Counted from the stretch's first letter, positions 1 to 7,528 are shown. The stretch is DNA of 15,549 bases from Thermoplasmata archaeon (GCA_019594195.1 JAFDTP010000041.1:1-15549); one strand, 5' to 3'. The notes: generated from the letters alone by a model not told the origin. Numbers and translations are program-made.

Positions 1-1
1 A

Positions 2-928
2 CCGTTCTTCGAAGTCGAGATCATTGATCATGATGATCCGGTTATAGAAGGACAAACGCTCGAAGTGGATTATACTGTTACCAACACCGGAGAGATAGAA
101 GATACTCAGGACATCGAGTTCACTGTTGAAGATGAAGATGGTGACATAGTACGTAGTGTAACCGATAATGATGTTACCATCGATCCCGGAGAAACATATG
201 ATGAAACCTTTACCTGGACAACTGATGGAGAAGATGCGGGAGAATATGAGGCTATAGTAACAAGTGAAGATGATGAAGATTCAGTAACAGTTACAGTGAT
301 CGAACCCCCTGCTCAACTCTATCCAGTCGAAGAACTAACCACCGATAATCTCGAAGGTGATATAGAATATCTACAACACGATCCCGAGAGTACTGATGCC
401 TATGAGAACTGGTACGAGGCTGTCGATACAGATGATGATACAGAACTTGAGGTAGGAATGGATGATCCTGATTCCGAATTAGAAGGTATACAGACCATCG
501 GAGTACTTCTGAGAAGGACAGATATAGGTACCCGTACGGATCCGGACGTTACTATCGAGCTTTATCAGGATGGTACACTCATAGATACATTAGCTGAAGA
601 CTTAGAAATAAACGATCCTGAAGGCGAAGTTCACTATTTCGACTTCGATACAGAAGACTTGATCGATCCATCTGGACAAGGAATCACGTTGGAGTTCGTA
701 GGAGAGCATACAGGTGGTCAGCCTGGAGTGGCGCGAAACACCATCGAATACGGAGCGATAGAGTGGGAAGTGAACACTGTAGGAACAAATAGTATCGATG
801 AAAGGACTTTGGAAACATCTGAAGAGGAACTCTCTATCGAAAGAAATGTATCATTCACCAGTGACGTTCTAAACAGATCCATCTTTTTAGAATCAACAGG
901 AGGTGCAGGCGATGTGCATCTTTGTTGA
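2..928 (+). CDS. CARDB-domain surface protein, 5'-truncated
   Basis: The frame is open from the left edge (reading PFFEVEIIDHDDPVIEGQTL), so the N-terminus lies outside the window and the GTG at 65 is not the real start. About 308 codons remain. Visible residues 1-103 read as a CARDB-like beta-sandwich: an xxVTNTG segment, then a DPGETYDETFTW segment, then a V/T-rich last strand. Residues about 111-258 form a second beta-rich domain starting at NLEGDIEYLQHDP and ending IEYGAIEWEVNT. I associate this pattern (LxGDIxxIxxDPDxxD...W... ending VxWxV) with phage-like and archaeal surface proteins; that is memory, not a search. A 50-residue acidic tail follows and there is no C-terminal membrane anchor. 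The protein is very acidic, fitting an exported protein in saline surroundings, but no signal peptide can be seen. The gene overlaps the next by 17 bp, so the two are co-transcribed. Confidence 0.75.
   Translation, partial: PFFEVEIIDHDDPVIEGQTLEVDYTVTNTGEIEDTQDIEFTVEDEDGDIVRSVTDNDVTIDPGETYDETFTWTTDGEDAGEYEAIVTSEDDEDSVTVTVIEPPAQLYPVEELTTDNLEGDIEYLQHDPESTDAYENWYEAVDTDDDTELEVGMDDPDSELEGIQTIGVLLRRTDIGTRTDPDVTIELYQDGTLIDTLAEDLEINDPEGEVHYFDFDTEDLIDPSGQGITLEFVGEHTGGQPGVARNTIEYGAIEWEVNTVGTNSIDERTLETSEEELSIERNVSFTSDVLNRSIFLESTGGAGDVHLC
899..905 (+). promoter_or_regulatory. Ribosome binding site GGAGGTG
   Basis: GGAGGTG lies inside the end of the upstream gene, 6 nt before the ATG at 912. This selects ATG 912 over the in-frame GTG at 903, which overlaps the motif. 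Confidence 0.7.
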
Positions 929-1820
929 TGAATGGCGCTGCAAGTTCGCAGGAAATGAGATAACTCTAGATATCTGTAAAACTTGTATCAAGGCTCGTGA
1001 TATTTCCTATAAAACAAAACAGGACAAGGCCCTTCAAAAGCAGAAAAAAAGATTGTCGGAAGTCTCTGTTGATGATAAGACCGAAACATATAGATCAGAT
1101 GATGACTCATCAGTACCTTCAGAAAGCGTTTCAGATAAAACTGAGGAAGACCAAGGTTTTTTAGATAAACTAGAATCCTCCGCCAAATCTATCGAAAATA
1201 AACAGGATATCGAAGAAACAGGCTCTAAACCTAAAGATACAAAAGGTGATAGCTCTTCAGAATTATTAGAACCTTTGTCTATTATAGACATGGAAAATTT
1301 TCAAGGTGACGTTGAAACATTGAGGAACGACCCACATAAAGACACCGATGATTGGTTACGATCTTTAGAGGACAAGAAAAGGTCATTTTTGAGGATGGAT
1401 TTTCCCAAGCCACCGGCAAAACTGGAACTGGGAAAGGAACAGAAAATACTCGTAAAGGCCAGAAGGACCAAAAAGGAATTCTTCTTCCCTCCACTACCTG
1501 AATTGAATATGATAATAATCGATGATGAGCGTGTTATCGCCGAAAGCGGGCGGATGGAAATTGAAGAACCTGACGGAGAAGTGATAACATTTTCATGGTA
1601 TCCTGATAAATTATCAGATATATACGGCTCCGATATCAATCTTATAATCGAGACTTTCGCTTCAGGGGATGATGGAGATCTGATGAATCATGTCGAGATA
1701 GGGGGGATAAGATGGCGTGCCGATCTTTCAGACGAACGATCAATTCCCGATAAAAGAGGAAATGATGATAGTTCGATGAAAGACAAGTCTTTCTCGGCCC
1801 TGATGGAAGAGGCCTGGTGA
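912..1820 (+). CDS. Zinc-finger-like N-terminus with C-terminal domain related to the upstream surface protein
   Basis: The product has 302 residues. The N-terminus carries four cysteines (C2, C10, C22, C25, the last pair as CKTC) spaced like a small zinc-binding knuckle. Residues about 35-122 are a charged Ser/Asp/Lys-rich linker, probably disordered. Residues about 125-285 match the C-terminal domain of the preceding gene: NFQGDVETLRNDP against NLEGDIEYLQHDP, an EEPDGEVITFSW segment against NDPEGEVHYFDF, and VEIGGIRWRADL against IEYGAIEWEVNT. There is no signal peptide or membrane segment, so it is probably cytoplasmic while its sister is probably exported. Start ATG 912 is fixed by the upstream GGAGGTG. 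The Lys content of the linker differs from the almost Lys-free neighbour. Function is unknown; a shared ligand or assembly with the sister protein is conjecture. Confidence 0.75.
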   Translation: MCIFVDEWRCKFAGNEITLDICKTCIKARDISYKTKQDKALQKQKKRLSEVSVDDKTETYRSDDDSSVPSESVSDKTEEDQGFLDKLESSAKSIENKQDIEETGSKPKDTKGDSSSELLEPLSIIDMENFQGDVETLRNDPHKDTDDWLRSLEDKKRSFLRMDFPKPPAKLELGKEQKILVKARRTKKEFFFPPLPELNMIIIDDERVIAESGRMEIEEPDGEVITFSWYPDKLSDIYGSDINLIIETFASGDDGDLMNHVEIGGIRWRADLSDERSIPDKRGNDDSSMKDKSFSALMEEAW

Positions 1821-1843
1821 CCGAACTGAGTCATCACCTAATA

Positions 1844-1870
1844 TATCCTTTTTTAGCGATCTTTTCTCTA
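1844..1870 (+). terminator. T-rich 3' end after the CARDB/zinc-finger pair
   Basis: A run of six T at 1849-1854 and a further T-rich stretch at 1860-1867 lie 28-47 bp past the stop, in the 81-bp gap between convergent genes. Archaeal termination typically occurs at U-rich tracts. No strong hairpin is seen. Confidence 0.35.
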
Positions 1871-1901
1871 AACCCACCGTCAACTTTTATCTTCATATTT
1901 A

Positions 1902-2468
1902 CTATCCTGGGTTATCTATACTATCCAAATATTGAGGAGGTATCTCTTTTGCGAGATAGACATCACCTCTATCATAAAAATCAATATCGTTCTTCCAGGC
2001 CGCTAGGGAATCCACTTCCAGTATCAGCGGATCGGGATGGTGTCTTTTTCCCACCTCTAAAGCTTCCTTTTTAGAGATAGAGAGATGAACATATTGTCTT
2101 CCCATGGGTTTCAGTCCATCTTCAAGGATAGATGGTAATGAATCTGGTGAAGTACCGTGATAAAGCTTCACTGGTGGTTTTTCATCTTTGTCTATTTTTA
2201 CACATATCGAATGACCGTAGAGTGCTCTAATCTTTCCATTTTTTATCTCGAATCTTCTCTTATCACTGTTATCTATAAGATATTCGATATCTTCTATTGA
2301 AGACCAAAGATGTTCAGTGTCTTCTAACGCCTCTAAAACTGCATCGATATCTGCAAAACCCTCTCTATCTAGATCAAGACCGGCTTTTTCCGGCTCATGA
2401 CGAAGTATATACGATAGATATTTACTCAGTTTCGCGTATTTTTGAGGAAGACCAGACATGGTGATCAT
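1902..2468 (-). CDS. kptA: RNA 2'-phosphotransferase Tpt1/KptA
   Basis: The family moves an internal RNA 2'-phosphate to NAD+, leaving 2'-OH RNA, ADP-ribose 1'',2''-cyclic phosphate and nicotinamide. The 188-residue product has the family hallmarks: N-terminal winged-helix region with KLSKYLSYILRHEP (Arg23-His24), then RRFE (about 70-74), IRALYGHS (Arg81, His86), the NAD-site LYHGT (102-106), GRQYVHLS (Arg124) and a C-terminal RGDVYLA. These cover the Arg-His-Arg-Arg set required for catalysis, so it should be active. Two starts are possible, ATG 2468 or ATG 2459 (MSGLPQ); neither has a clear ribosome binding site. The gene follows the unknown protein at 2480-2875 by 11 bp. Archaeal tRNA splicing by RtcB leaves no 2'-phosphate, so the natural substrate is unclear; the family can also ADP-ribosylate 5'-phosphate ends, which would be an alternative role. 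Confidence 0.93.
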   Translation of the reverse strand: MITMSGLPQKYAKLSKYLSYILRHEPEKAGLDLDREGFADIDAVLEALEDTEHLWSSIEDIEYLIDNSDKRRFEIKNGKIRALYGHSICVKIDKDEKPPVKLYHGTSPDSLPSILEDGLKPMGRQYVHLSISKKEALEVGKRHHPDPLILEVDSLAAWKNDIDFYDRGDVYLAKEIPPQYLDSIDNPG

Positions 2469-2479
2469 TTATCTGAACT

Positions 2480-2875
2480 TCATTCCTTCCATATATACTT
2501 ATGATCATAATCGTTTTTTTCGATAGTGATAACATCTGTATTATCGTGGATATGATCTAAAAATGCTCTACTCATCTCCCAGAGATCTTTTTCTGTAAGT
2601 TCTTCATTTTTTTTAAGGATCTCTCTGATAACATTTTCGTTTGGGTCATCTAAAAATTTAAGATAAATGGACATCTTCAAGTCTCTTTTAGGGACCTCTT
2701 TTTCCTTCTGAAGATATTTCATACAAAGAGATGCTAACTGCTTAGCGCTCTTTTCTTCATAGACCTCGTGTTCACCTTCGATGTTTTCTAGAGCGTCCGT
2801 TATCGAAGGGCTTAGACCCTCCATGAAGTTAGAAGTATTATCAGGTCCATCCTTTTCATGATCTATCCTTTTCAT
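2480..2875 (-). CDS. Unknown acidic helical protein upstream of kptA
   Basis: I do not recognise this 131-residue protein. It is soluble in appearance, with no membrane segment or signal. Residues about 1-20 are polar and probably disordered. Residues about 40-110 look helical, with a segment AKQLASLCMKYLQKEKEV followed by FLDDPNENVIREILKKNEELTEKDLWEMSRAFLDHI. The ATG at 2875 is preceded by GAGGGT at a spacing of 7 nt, which supports this start, and a TATA-like element lies about 65 bp upstream. It is the first gene of a two-gene transcript with kptA. A link to RNA end metabolism is inferred from position only. Confidence 0.65.
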   Translation of the reverse strand: MKRIDHEKDGPDNTSNFMEGLSPSITDALENIEGEHEVYEEKSAKQLASLCMKYLQKEKEVPKRDLKMSIYLKFLDDPNENVIREILKKNEELTEKDLWEMSRAFLDHIHDNTDVITIEKNDYDHKYIWKE

Positions 2876-2934
2876 CTATATTACCCTCTTACCTAGACGT
2901 TGTCACCCATCTGACAGTATATGTAAAAAGATAT

Positions 2935-2948
2935 TATTATATATTATG
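2935..2948 (-). promoter_or_regulatory. TATA-like element for the kptA operon
   Basis: On the minus strand the AT-only run ATAATATATAATAA lies upstream of ATG 2875, in the 115-bp gap behind the exonuclease gene. It would give a 5' leader of about 35-40 nt carrying the GAGGGT ribosome binding site. Confidence 0.45.
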
Positions 2949-2990
2949 GTGCAACCCTTAATACTAATTAACATGTACCTCGATGGAGTA

Positions 2991-4325
2991 TCATCTTCTG
3001 TAAACTTTTTTGATATCGCCTAGATCATAGACCATAGGGGCCTCTTCGATCCTGTCGTATATGTATTTCATCTCCATGACGTCCTCTTTGCCGTAAAGTT
3101 TTAACTTTTCCCAATCCAGCTCTTTTTTACTATCTTCCATGTATTCTGAATACATCTTGCCTACTTCACCACCGTCAAGACCCAACAGATCTGGTTCGTA
3201 ACCGATTCTCATGGCAACATTTTCGAGCTTAGAACTTCTGCATGGCAGAGCTGCGTGATCATCGACCCACTTCATGAAATCGATCTTGTCGGTATCATCC
3301 CATGCTGATTTTTTTTCGGGAGAGTGCTCATCGATAAAATTTTCGAGGTGATAAAAATCGAACTTTTCACCGTACCATGCCAAAAGGACCGTATCTTTCC
3401 CTCCTATCTCTTCTATATGGTCGACGAACCTTCTAATTATCCTTCCTCTCCGAGCAGGTTCTTTTTCTAAAAAATACTCATACACTCCCCTATCATCATC
3501 GAAAATACCTATGTGCCATATGATAGAAGGATTCAAAGAGTCGGTTTCGATATCTATAAAGATCCTATGTTTTGCTCTGAGGTCATCTTTTTGGATCCTG
3601 TAGACTTTTTGATCCTCCATCGCCTTAGCCGAGCTTATCCATTTCGTACTCCTATAAGCTCCGATACCGTCGCAACTCAGAAGATCAGAAGGCTCACAGG
3701 CACACAGGTCATCCCTTGAAGATATACCTCTTCGTTCCAGTAGAGTGGAAAATTTCCTTCCCAACCCCGGAACAGCGGAGATCCCGACTTTACTCACGTC
3801 TAGAGTTTCTATATGAGGCATGTCTCCTGTCAGAACACAGGGCACCTTCACATCACCCATATTTTCAGACGTGCCTAAACCATATATCGTTTGACCCTTG
3901 CAGGTCGGCTTCTTTCCAGCCTCGATACTGGTTGAGAACAATCTAAGATCGATACATTTTTCCTCTAGATCATCTATTATTGATGTGTTGGTCAACTGGT
4001 AATCAAAGGTTATCGGGTCCATATCTTCTTCTATCAAGTCAGTCATGACGATCGTTTTTTTGTCACCGTTCAGATCGATGTCGGAAAGACATTGTTCTTT
4101 AGTCAGTACGATCAGGTCTTCGTTCCCGACAGTTTTCTCGAAAAGACCGTCTAAAATATCTAGGTCGATAAATTCACAGGTGATATCGTCCTTGACCTTT
4201 TTTCTCTGAAAATCTATCATGTTACTCGTGATAGTCAGATCGGGGTCAAAATAAGAAATAATATCCCTGACGTCTTTTCCTGAATATCCTCTCACGCTCT
4301 CGCCTGGGAGGTGAAGTATCTTCAT
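2991..4325 (-). CDS. DEDDy 3'-5' exonuclease, YprB/MrfB type, with HhH region
   Basis: The protein has 444 residues from ATG 4325 (MKILHLPGES). A start at 4379 would add 18 residues but would collide with the divergent helicase start and run through its promoter. Residues about 1-175 are an alpha/beta region I do not recognise. Residues about 185-227 contain two helix-hairpin-helix motifs (AVPGLGRKF and SCDGIGAYRS), typical of non-specific DNA binding. Residues about 253-425 are an RNase H-fold exonuclease: FIDIETD supplies Asp258 and Glu260, EKFDFYHLENF supplies Asp323, and YGKEDV supplies Tyr411 and Asp415, making a complete DEDDy set. This matches the YprB-like RNase_H_2 family, whose Bacillus subtilis member MrfB works with helicase MrfA in excision of mitomycin C lesions. 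The divergent neighbour is an MrfA-like helicase, which strengthens the assignment. The B. subtilis protein has a TPR region, which I do not see here. Confidence 0.8.
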   Translation of the reverse strand: MKILHLPGESVRGYSGKDVRDIISYFDPDLTITSNMIDFQRKKVKDDITCEFIDLDILDGLFEKTVGNEDLIVLTKEQCLSDIDLNGDKKTIVMTDLIEEDMDPITFDYQLTNTSIIDDLEEKCIDLRLFSTSIEAGKKPTCKGQTIYGLGTSENMGDVKVPCVLTGDMPHIETLDVSKVGISAVPGLGRKFSTLLERRGISSRDDLCACEPSDLLSCDGIGAYRSTKWISSAKAMEDQKVYRIQKDDLRAKHRIFIDIETDSLNPSIIWHIGIFDDDRGVYEYFLEKEPARRGRIIRRFVDHIEEIGGKDTVLLAWYGEKFDFYHLENFIDEHSPEKKSAWDDTDKIDFMKWVDDHAALPCRSSKLENVAMRIGYEPDLLGLDGGEVGKMYSEYMEDSKKELDWEKLKLYGKEDVMEMKYIYDRIEEAPMVYDLGDIKKVYRR

Positions 4326-4347
4326 CATAATCAGGATGCATCCGCAC

Positions 4348-4357
4348 CATAAAAGCC
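4348..4357. promoter_or_regulatory. Shared bidirectional TATA-like element
   Basis: The AT-rich core ATAAAAG (4349-4355) lies in the 60-bp gap between divergent starts 4325 (minus) and 4386 (plus). Its centre is about 27 bp from the minus-strand ATG, right for a leaderless transcript, and about 34 bp from the plus-strand ATG, giving a leader of a few nucleotides. No separate TATA is obvious for either gene. Confidence 0.45.
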
Positions 4358-4385
4358 TTATCACTCTGTCGGATACCAAATAGTG

Positions 4386-6713
4386 ATGGATGAGGAGTAT
4401 ATCAAATCCGCCTACAGTGATTACGCAGATCAGATCGCCTTTTCTACGACTATACCTAGAAAAAGTGCGGAATACAAAGAGAGTGAATCATTGAATGACT
4501 TCATCAAGGATAGCTTAAAAGAGAACGATTTATCACTGTATTCTCATCAAGCTCAAGCTATAGATCATTTTCTCCATGGAGAAGATGTATGTTTGACCAC
4601 CGGTACGGCCTCTGGTAAAACCCTCGCATATGCACTGTCCCTTGCACACCTTATCAGCGAAAACAGTTCTTCTAAAGCACTTTTGATCTTTCCGACCAAA
4701 GCTCTTACTAGAGATCAAAAAGAAGAATTAGAAGGTATATTTTCTCTACTGGATTTAGAAGTTGACCTACGTATCTATGATGGCGACGTTTCAACCGATA
4801 GTAAAAGAGAAGCTAGAGATCAAGCTGATGTCATACTCACTAACTTCACTGGCTTGAATCTTTATCTAGGTCATCACGAAAAATGGGCTGATTTTTTTGA
4901 AGACTTGAAAGCTGTCGTGGTGGACGAGGCTCACCATTATAGAGGTCTCCTAGGGATACACGTCGCATGGATAATAAGAAGACTGAGAAGATTGGTCGAA
5001 TACTACAATCAGGATCCTAGATTTATACTATGCAGCGCTACTCTGGGAAATCCTGAAGAGCACTCAAAAAATCTAACGGGAAAGGGATTCAAGATAATAA
5101 GACATGATGGGAGCGAGAGAGGGACGAGGTCTCTGATGTTTTGGAATCCTCCAGATATACATGATAAGATGGAGGTGAAAAAAAGCACACACCGCGAGAG
5201 CAGTGAACTCATGGCCTTTTTAGTTGAGAAGGGTTTTCAGACGCTTATGTTCGCTCCTTCGAGAAAGATGACTGAATTGGATGCACTTTGGACTGAGGAG
5301 ATATTGGAAGAAGAATTTGATGATAAAAGATCTGAAATCGAAGCTTATCATGCTGGCCATTCCAAAAAACAGAGGAGAAGAACCGAAGCTGAATTCCGCA
5401 GGGGTGATATAGACGGTGTGGTCTCCACCACGGCTTTAGAACTCGGGATAAATATCGGAGATATAGATGTTACTGTACTCTCAGGATATCCGGGATCCAG
5501 GATCAGTTTCTGGCAGCAGATCGGAAGAGCCGGAAGAGAAAAAGAAGACGTGATGTCCTTTTTCGTACCGTTCAATTCTGCATTAGATCAATTCATCGTT
5601 GACGAGCCGGATCATCTTTTAGGAGAACCCGTTGAGAACGCTGTTATCGATCTTTCTAATAATCATGTTTTTTCGCGACATCTGCTTTCTGCCGCTCATG
5701 AATCACCGCTAACTCTAAGGGATCGTGAGTTTTTCGGTGAAAGACTGAAAAACGGAGCACGGATGTGGAAGATGGAGGGTTCCTTGACCGGAGGATTAGA
5801 TAACGGGATCAGATATGTGAGAAACGATTTTCCTCAACAAGATATAGATCTTTATAGTGTCAGTTCCGATACATTCCAGGTACAGATAAGGAAGGAAGGC
5901 GAGGTAGAGAGTCTTCCAGATGTAGATAAAACAAGAGCATACAGAGAATTCCATCCCGGTGCGATATATCTTCACAAGGGTGAATACTTCCAAACGGTAG
6001 AGTTCAACGAAGGAGTAAATCCAAAAATAATACTAGAACCGATCGATACCGATTACTACACTGACACTTTAAGGGACACGAACATATCCGATTTGAAGGT
6101 CGAGGACCAAAGGATAGCGGGTGGATATGAGGTTAATAGAGGTATGGGAAAGGTCACTATAGATCATTTCGCATTCAAAAAGAAGAAACTCGAGGACGAT
6201 AAAGTGATCTCAACCGATCCTTTGGATTTAGATCCGGTAGAGATAGAAACTCAGGTCACCTGGTTGGAGATCCCGGATGAAATAGAAGATTCGTTGAGAG
6301 AAGCCGCCCGGAAAAAAACGGGTGAGCCGGGATGGTTGAAAGATCAAAAGATGAACTACCAGGGTGGTCTACATGCTGCTGAGCATTCTTTGATACACAT
6401 GCTCCCGGTGCTTATGCTGATAGACGAGAAAGACGTGGGAGGTATCTCTACTGACTTCCATCCCGAGGTAGGTAAACCGGCCATCTTCATATATGACGCG
6501 GTGGACGGTGGCGTGGGTTTCTCACACGATGCTTACACACTTTTTGAAGAACTAGCATCAAGATCTATCAAAAGGTTGAAGAGATGTTCTTGTAATAGTG
6601 TTAAGGGATGCCCTTCCTGCACGTTCTCTCCAGACTGTGGTAATGACAATTCACCTCTGAACAGGTTGTTAGCGATAGAGCTTTTAAAAAGATTGAAACA
6701 CGATCAGAGTTAG
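4386..6713 (+). CDS. DEAH-type superfamily 2 helicase, YprA/MrfA type
   Basis: This ATP-dependent 3'-5' DNA translocase has 775 residues from ATG 4386; GTG 4383 is an equivalent alternative start. The RecA-like domain 1 holds a Q-like LYSHQAQAI, Walker A TGTASGKT (72-79), PTKALTRDQ, Walker B DEAH (180-183) and SAT (217-219). Domain 2 holds MFAPSRKMTE, STTALELGINIGDID and QIGRAGR (378-384). The C-terminal third has the DUF1998-type cluster CSCNSVKGCPSCTFSPDC (Cys 734, 736, 742, 745, 751), the metal-binding site diagnostic of MrfA/YprA helicases. Length matches the family. In Bacillus subtilis MrfA cooperates with the exonuclease MrfB in a UvrABC-independent pathway that repairs mitomycin C adducts. 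Here the MrfB-like gene is divergent, so both partners are present. Hel308 and Lhr were considered, but neither has this Cys cluster and MrfB neighbour. Confidence 0.88.
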   Translation: MDEEYIKSAYSDYADQIAFSTTIPRKSAEYKESESLNDFIKDSLKENDLSLYSHQAQAIDHFLHGEDVCLTTGTASGKTLAYALSLAHLISENSSSKALLIFPTKALTRDQKEELEGIFSLLDLEVDLRIYDGDVSTDSKREARDQADVILTNFTGLNLYLGHHEKWADFFEDLKAVVVDEAHHYRGLLGIHVAWIIRRLRRLVEYYNQDPRFILCSATLGNPEEHSKNLTGKGFKIIRHDGSERGTRSLMFWNPPDIHDKMEVKKSTHRESSELMAFLVEKGFQTLMFAPSRKMTELDALWTEEILEEEFDDKRSEIEAYHAGHSKKQRRRTEAEFRRGDIDGVVSTTALELGINIGDIDVTVLSGYPGSRISFWQQIGRAGREKEDVMSFFVPFNSALDQFIVDEPDHLLGEPVENAVIDLSNNHVFSRHLLSAAHESPLTLRDREFFGERLKNGARMWKMEGSLTGGLDNGIRYVRNDFPQQDIDLYSVSSDTFQVQIRKEGEVESLPDVDKTRAYREFHPGAIYLHKGEYFQTVEFNEGVNPKIILEPIDTDYYTDTLRDTNISDLKVEDQRIAGGYEVNRGMGKVTIDHFAFKKKKLEDDKVISTDPLDLDPVEIETQVTWLEIPDEIEDSLREAARKKTGEPGWLKDQKMNYQGGLHAAEHSLIHMLPVLMLIDEKDVGGISTDFHPEVGKPAIFIYDAVDGGVGFSHDAYTLFEELASRSIKRLKRCSCNSVKGCPSCTFSPDCGNDNSPLNRLLAIELLKRLKHDQS

Positions 6714-6745
6714 CTGAAACAAGAACCGATCTTTTAATGGTAGAC

Positions 6746-7378
6746 CTAAAGTCCGTCTATAACATCTGGTTCTCGATGGAATGTATAGCTCGCCTCGATA
6801 TCCCGGGTCACGGGGATCGATCTGTAGATGATATCGGCCTGTACTTCGCCTTCGATGGTGACGGTAAAATCATCCTCTATCAATGTCTCTTCAAGCGTGT
6901 CGCTGATCTCTTCATAGTAAACCGTCAGTGTCTGTTCGTCTATCTTCGTTTCACCGGCCGAAACGATACCTAATGGTACTTCGCCGTCTCCGATGTATTC
7001 ACCTTCGATATAGATGTCATACTCCGCGTTGATAGGTGGTGTATCGAAGTTAGAAGGATTTCTAAAACTCATGATGATCGGGATCTCTATAGATCCCAGA
7101 CCAGGGTTTGGAGGACCAGAACCTTTGACATCGAATTCTAGATTTGTTGCGGCAGTATAATCTGTATAGAGTTCGTACACTACAAAGCTTGATATCAAGA
7201 TCAGGATAACGATGATAGCGATGAATGGAGTTTTTCTATAGAACGGCTCTTCGAAACTTTCATCTGACCGAGCTTTTCCTGAAGTATACTCTGTATCCTT
7301 CTTTTGATTTGAAATCCGATCACTTCGATTATTTTCATCTATCTGCTTTTGACTTTTTTGCCGATCGACCAACAACAA
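6746..7378 (-). CDS. Membrane-anchored LEA2-like protein
   Basis: The product has 210 residues. The only plausible start in the open frame is TTG 7378 (or the adjacent TTG 7375), since an in-frame stop lies 24 bp upstream and no ATG occurs between. Residues 1-49 are charged and probably cytoplasmic. Residues 51-70 (PFIAIIVILILISSFVVYEL) form one transmembrane helix, so the rest probably faces outward. Residues about 78-205 are a beta-sandwich of LEA type 2 (LEA14-like) appearance: IPIIMSFRNPSNFDTPPINAE is the typical N-P-N strand, followed by GEYIGDGEVP and a long DFTVTIEGEVQADI strand. Archaeal LEA2 proteins are linked to stress and desiccation by analogy only. The gene lies 49 bp downstream of tRNA-Val on the same strand and converges with the helicase gene across a 32-bp gap. 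Confidence 0.75.
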   Translation of the reverse strand: MLLVDRQKSQKQIDENNRSDRISNQKKDTEYTSGKARSDESFEEPFYRKTPFIAIIVILILISSFVVYELYTDYTAATNLEFDVKGSGPPNPGLGSIEIPIIMSFRNPSNFDTPPINAEYDIYIEGEYIGDGEVPLGIVSAGETKIDEQTLTVYYEEISDTLEETLIEDDFTVTIEGEVQADIIYRSIPVTRDIEASYTFHREPDVIDGL

Positions 7379-7410
7379 TTTATCACGCGGAAATGATCCT
7401 GATTAGCGAG

Positions 7411-7427
7411 TAAAAATTGAATAAAAA
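7411..7427 (-). terminator. T-tract terminator of tRNA-Val
   Basis: On the minus strand, immediately after the discriminator base, the sequence reads TTTTTATTCAATTTTTA: two runs of five T, as expected at the 3' end of an archaeal tRNA transcript. Confidence 0.6.
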
Positions 7428-7501
7428 TGGGCTCAGCCGGGTTCGAACCGGCGACCTCCGCCATGTCAAGGCGACGTCATAACCAGCTAGACTATGAGCC
7501 C
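7428..7501 (-). tRNA. tRNA-Val (anticodon GAC)
   Basis: The 74-nt minus-strand sequence folds as a complete cloverleaf. Acceptor GGGCTCA pairs with TGAGCCC, followed by discriminator A. The D-stem is GTC/GAC around a loop containing TGGTT. The anticodon stem is TCGCC/GGCGG with loop TTGACAT, giving anticodon GAC, which reads GUC (and GUU) valine codons. The T-stem is GCCGG/CCGGC with loop TTCGAAC. CCA is not encoded. The tRNA is intact and intron-free, but its 5' end is embedded in a tandem repeat: its first 16 nt plus 8 nt of leader occur twice more upstream, and the strongest TATA box now lies about 210 bp away. Confidence 0.95.
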
Positions 7502-7528
7502 GTTGGCGAATATGTCTAGATGGGGACC

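Noticed and set aside
1817..2074. Plus-strand open frame over the kptA 3' end
   Set aside because: It overlaps conserved kptA codons on the other strand, and its protein has no recognisable feature.
3513..3946. Two plus-strand open frames inside the exonuclease gene
   Set aside because: Both are antisense to the conserved nuclease and HhH regions and have no ribosome binding site.
4328..4379. Start of the exonuclease at 4379
   Set aside because: It would leave only a few bases to the divergent helicase start and no room for promoters; MKILHLPG at 4325 fits a TATA at 27 bp.
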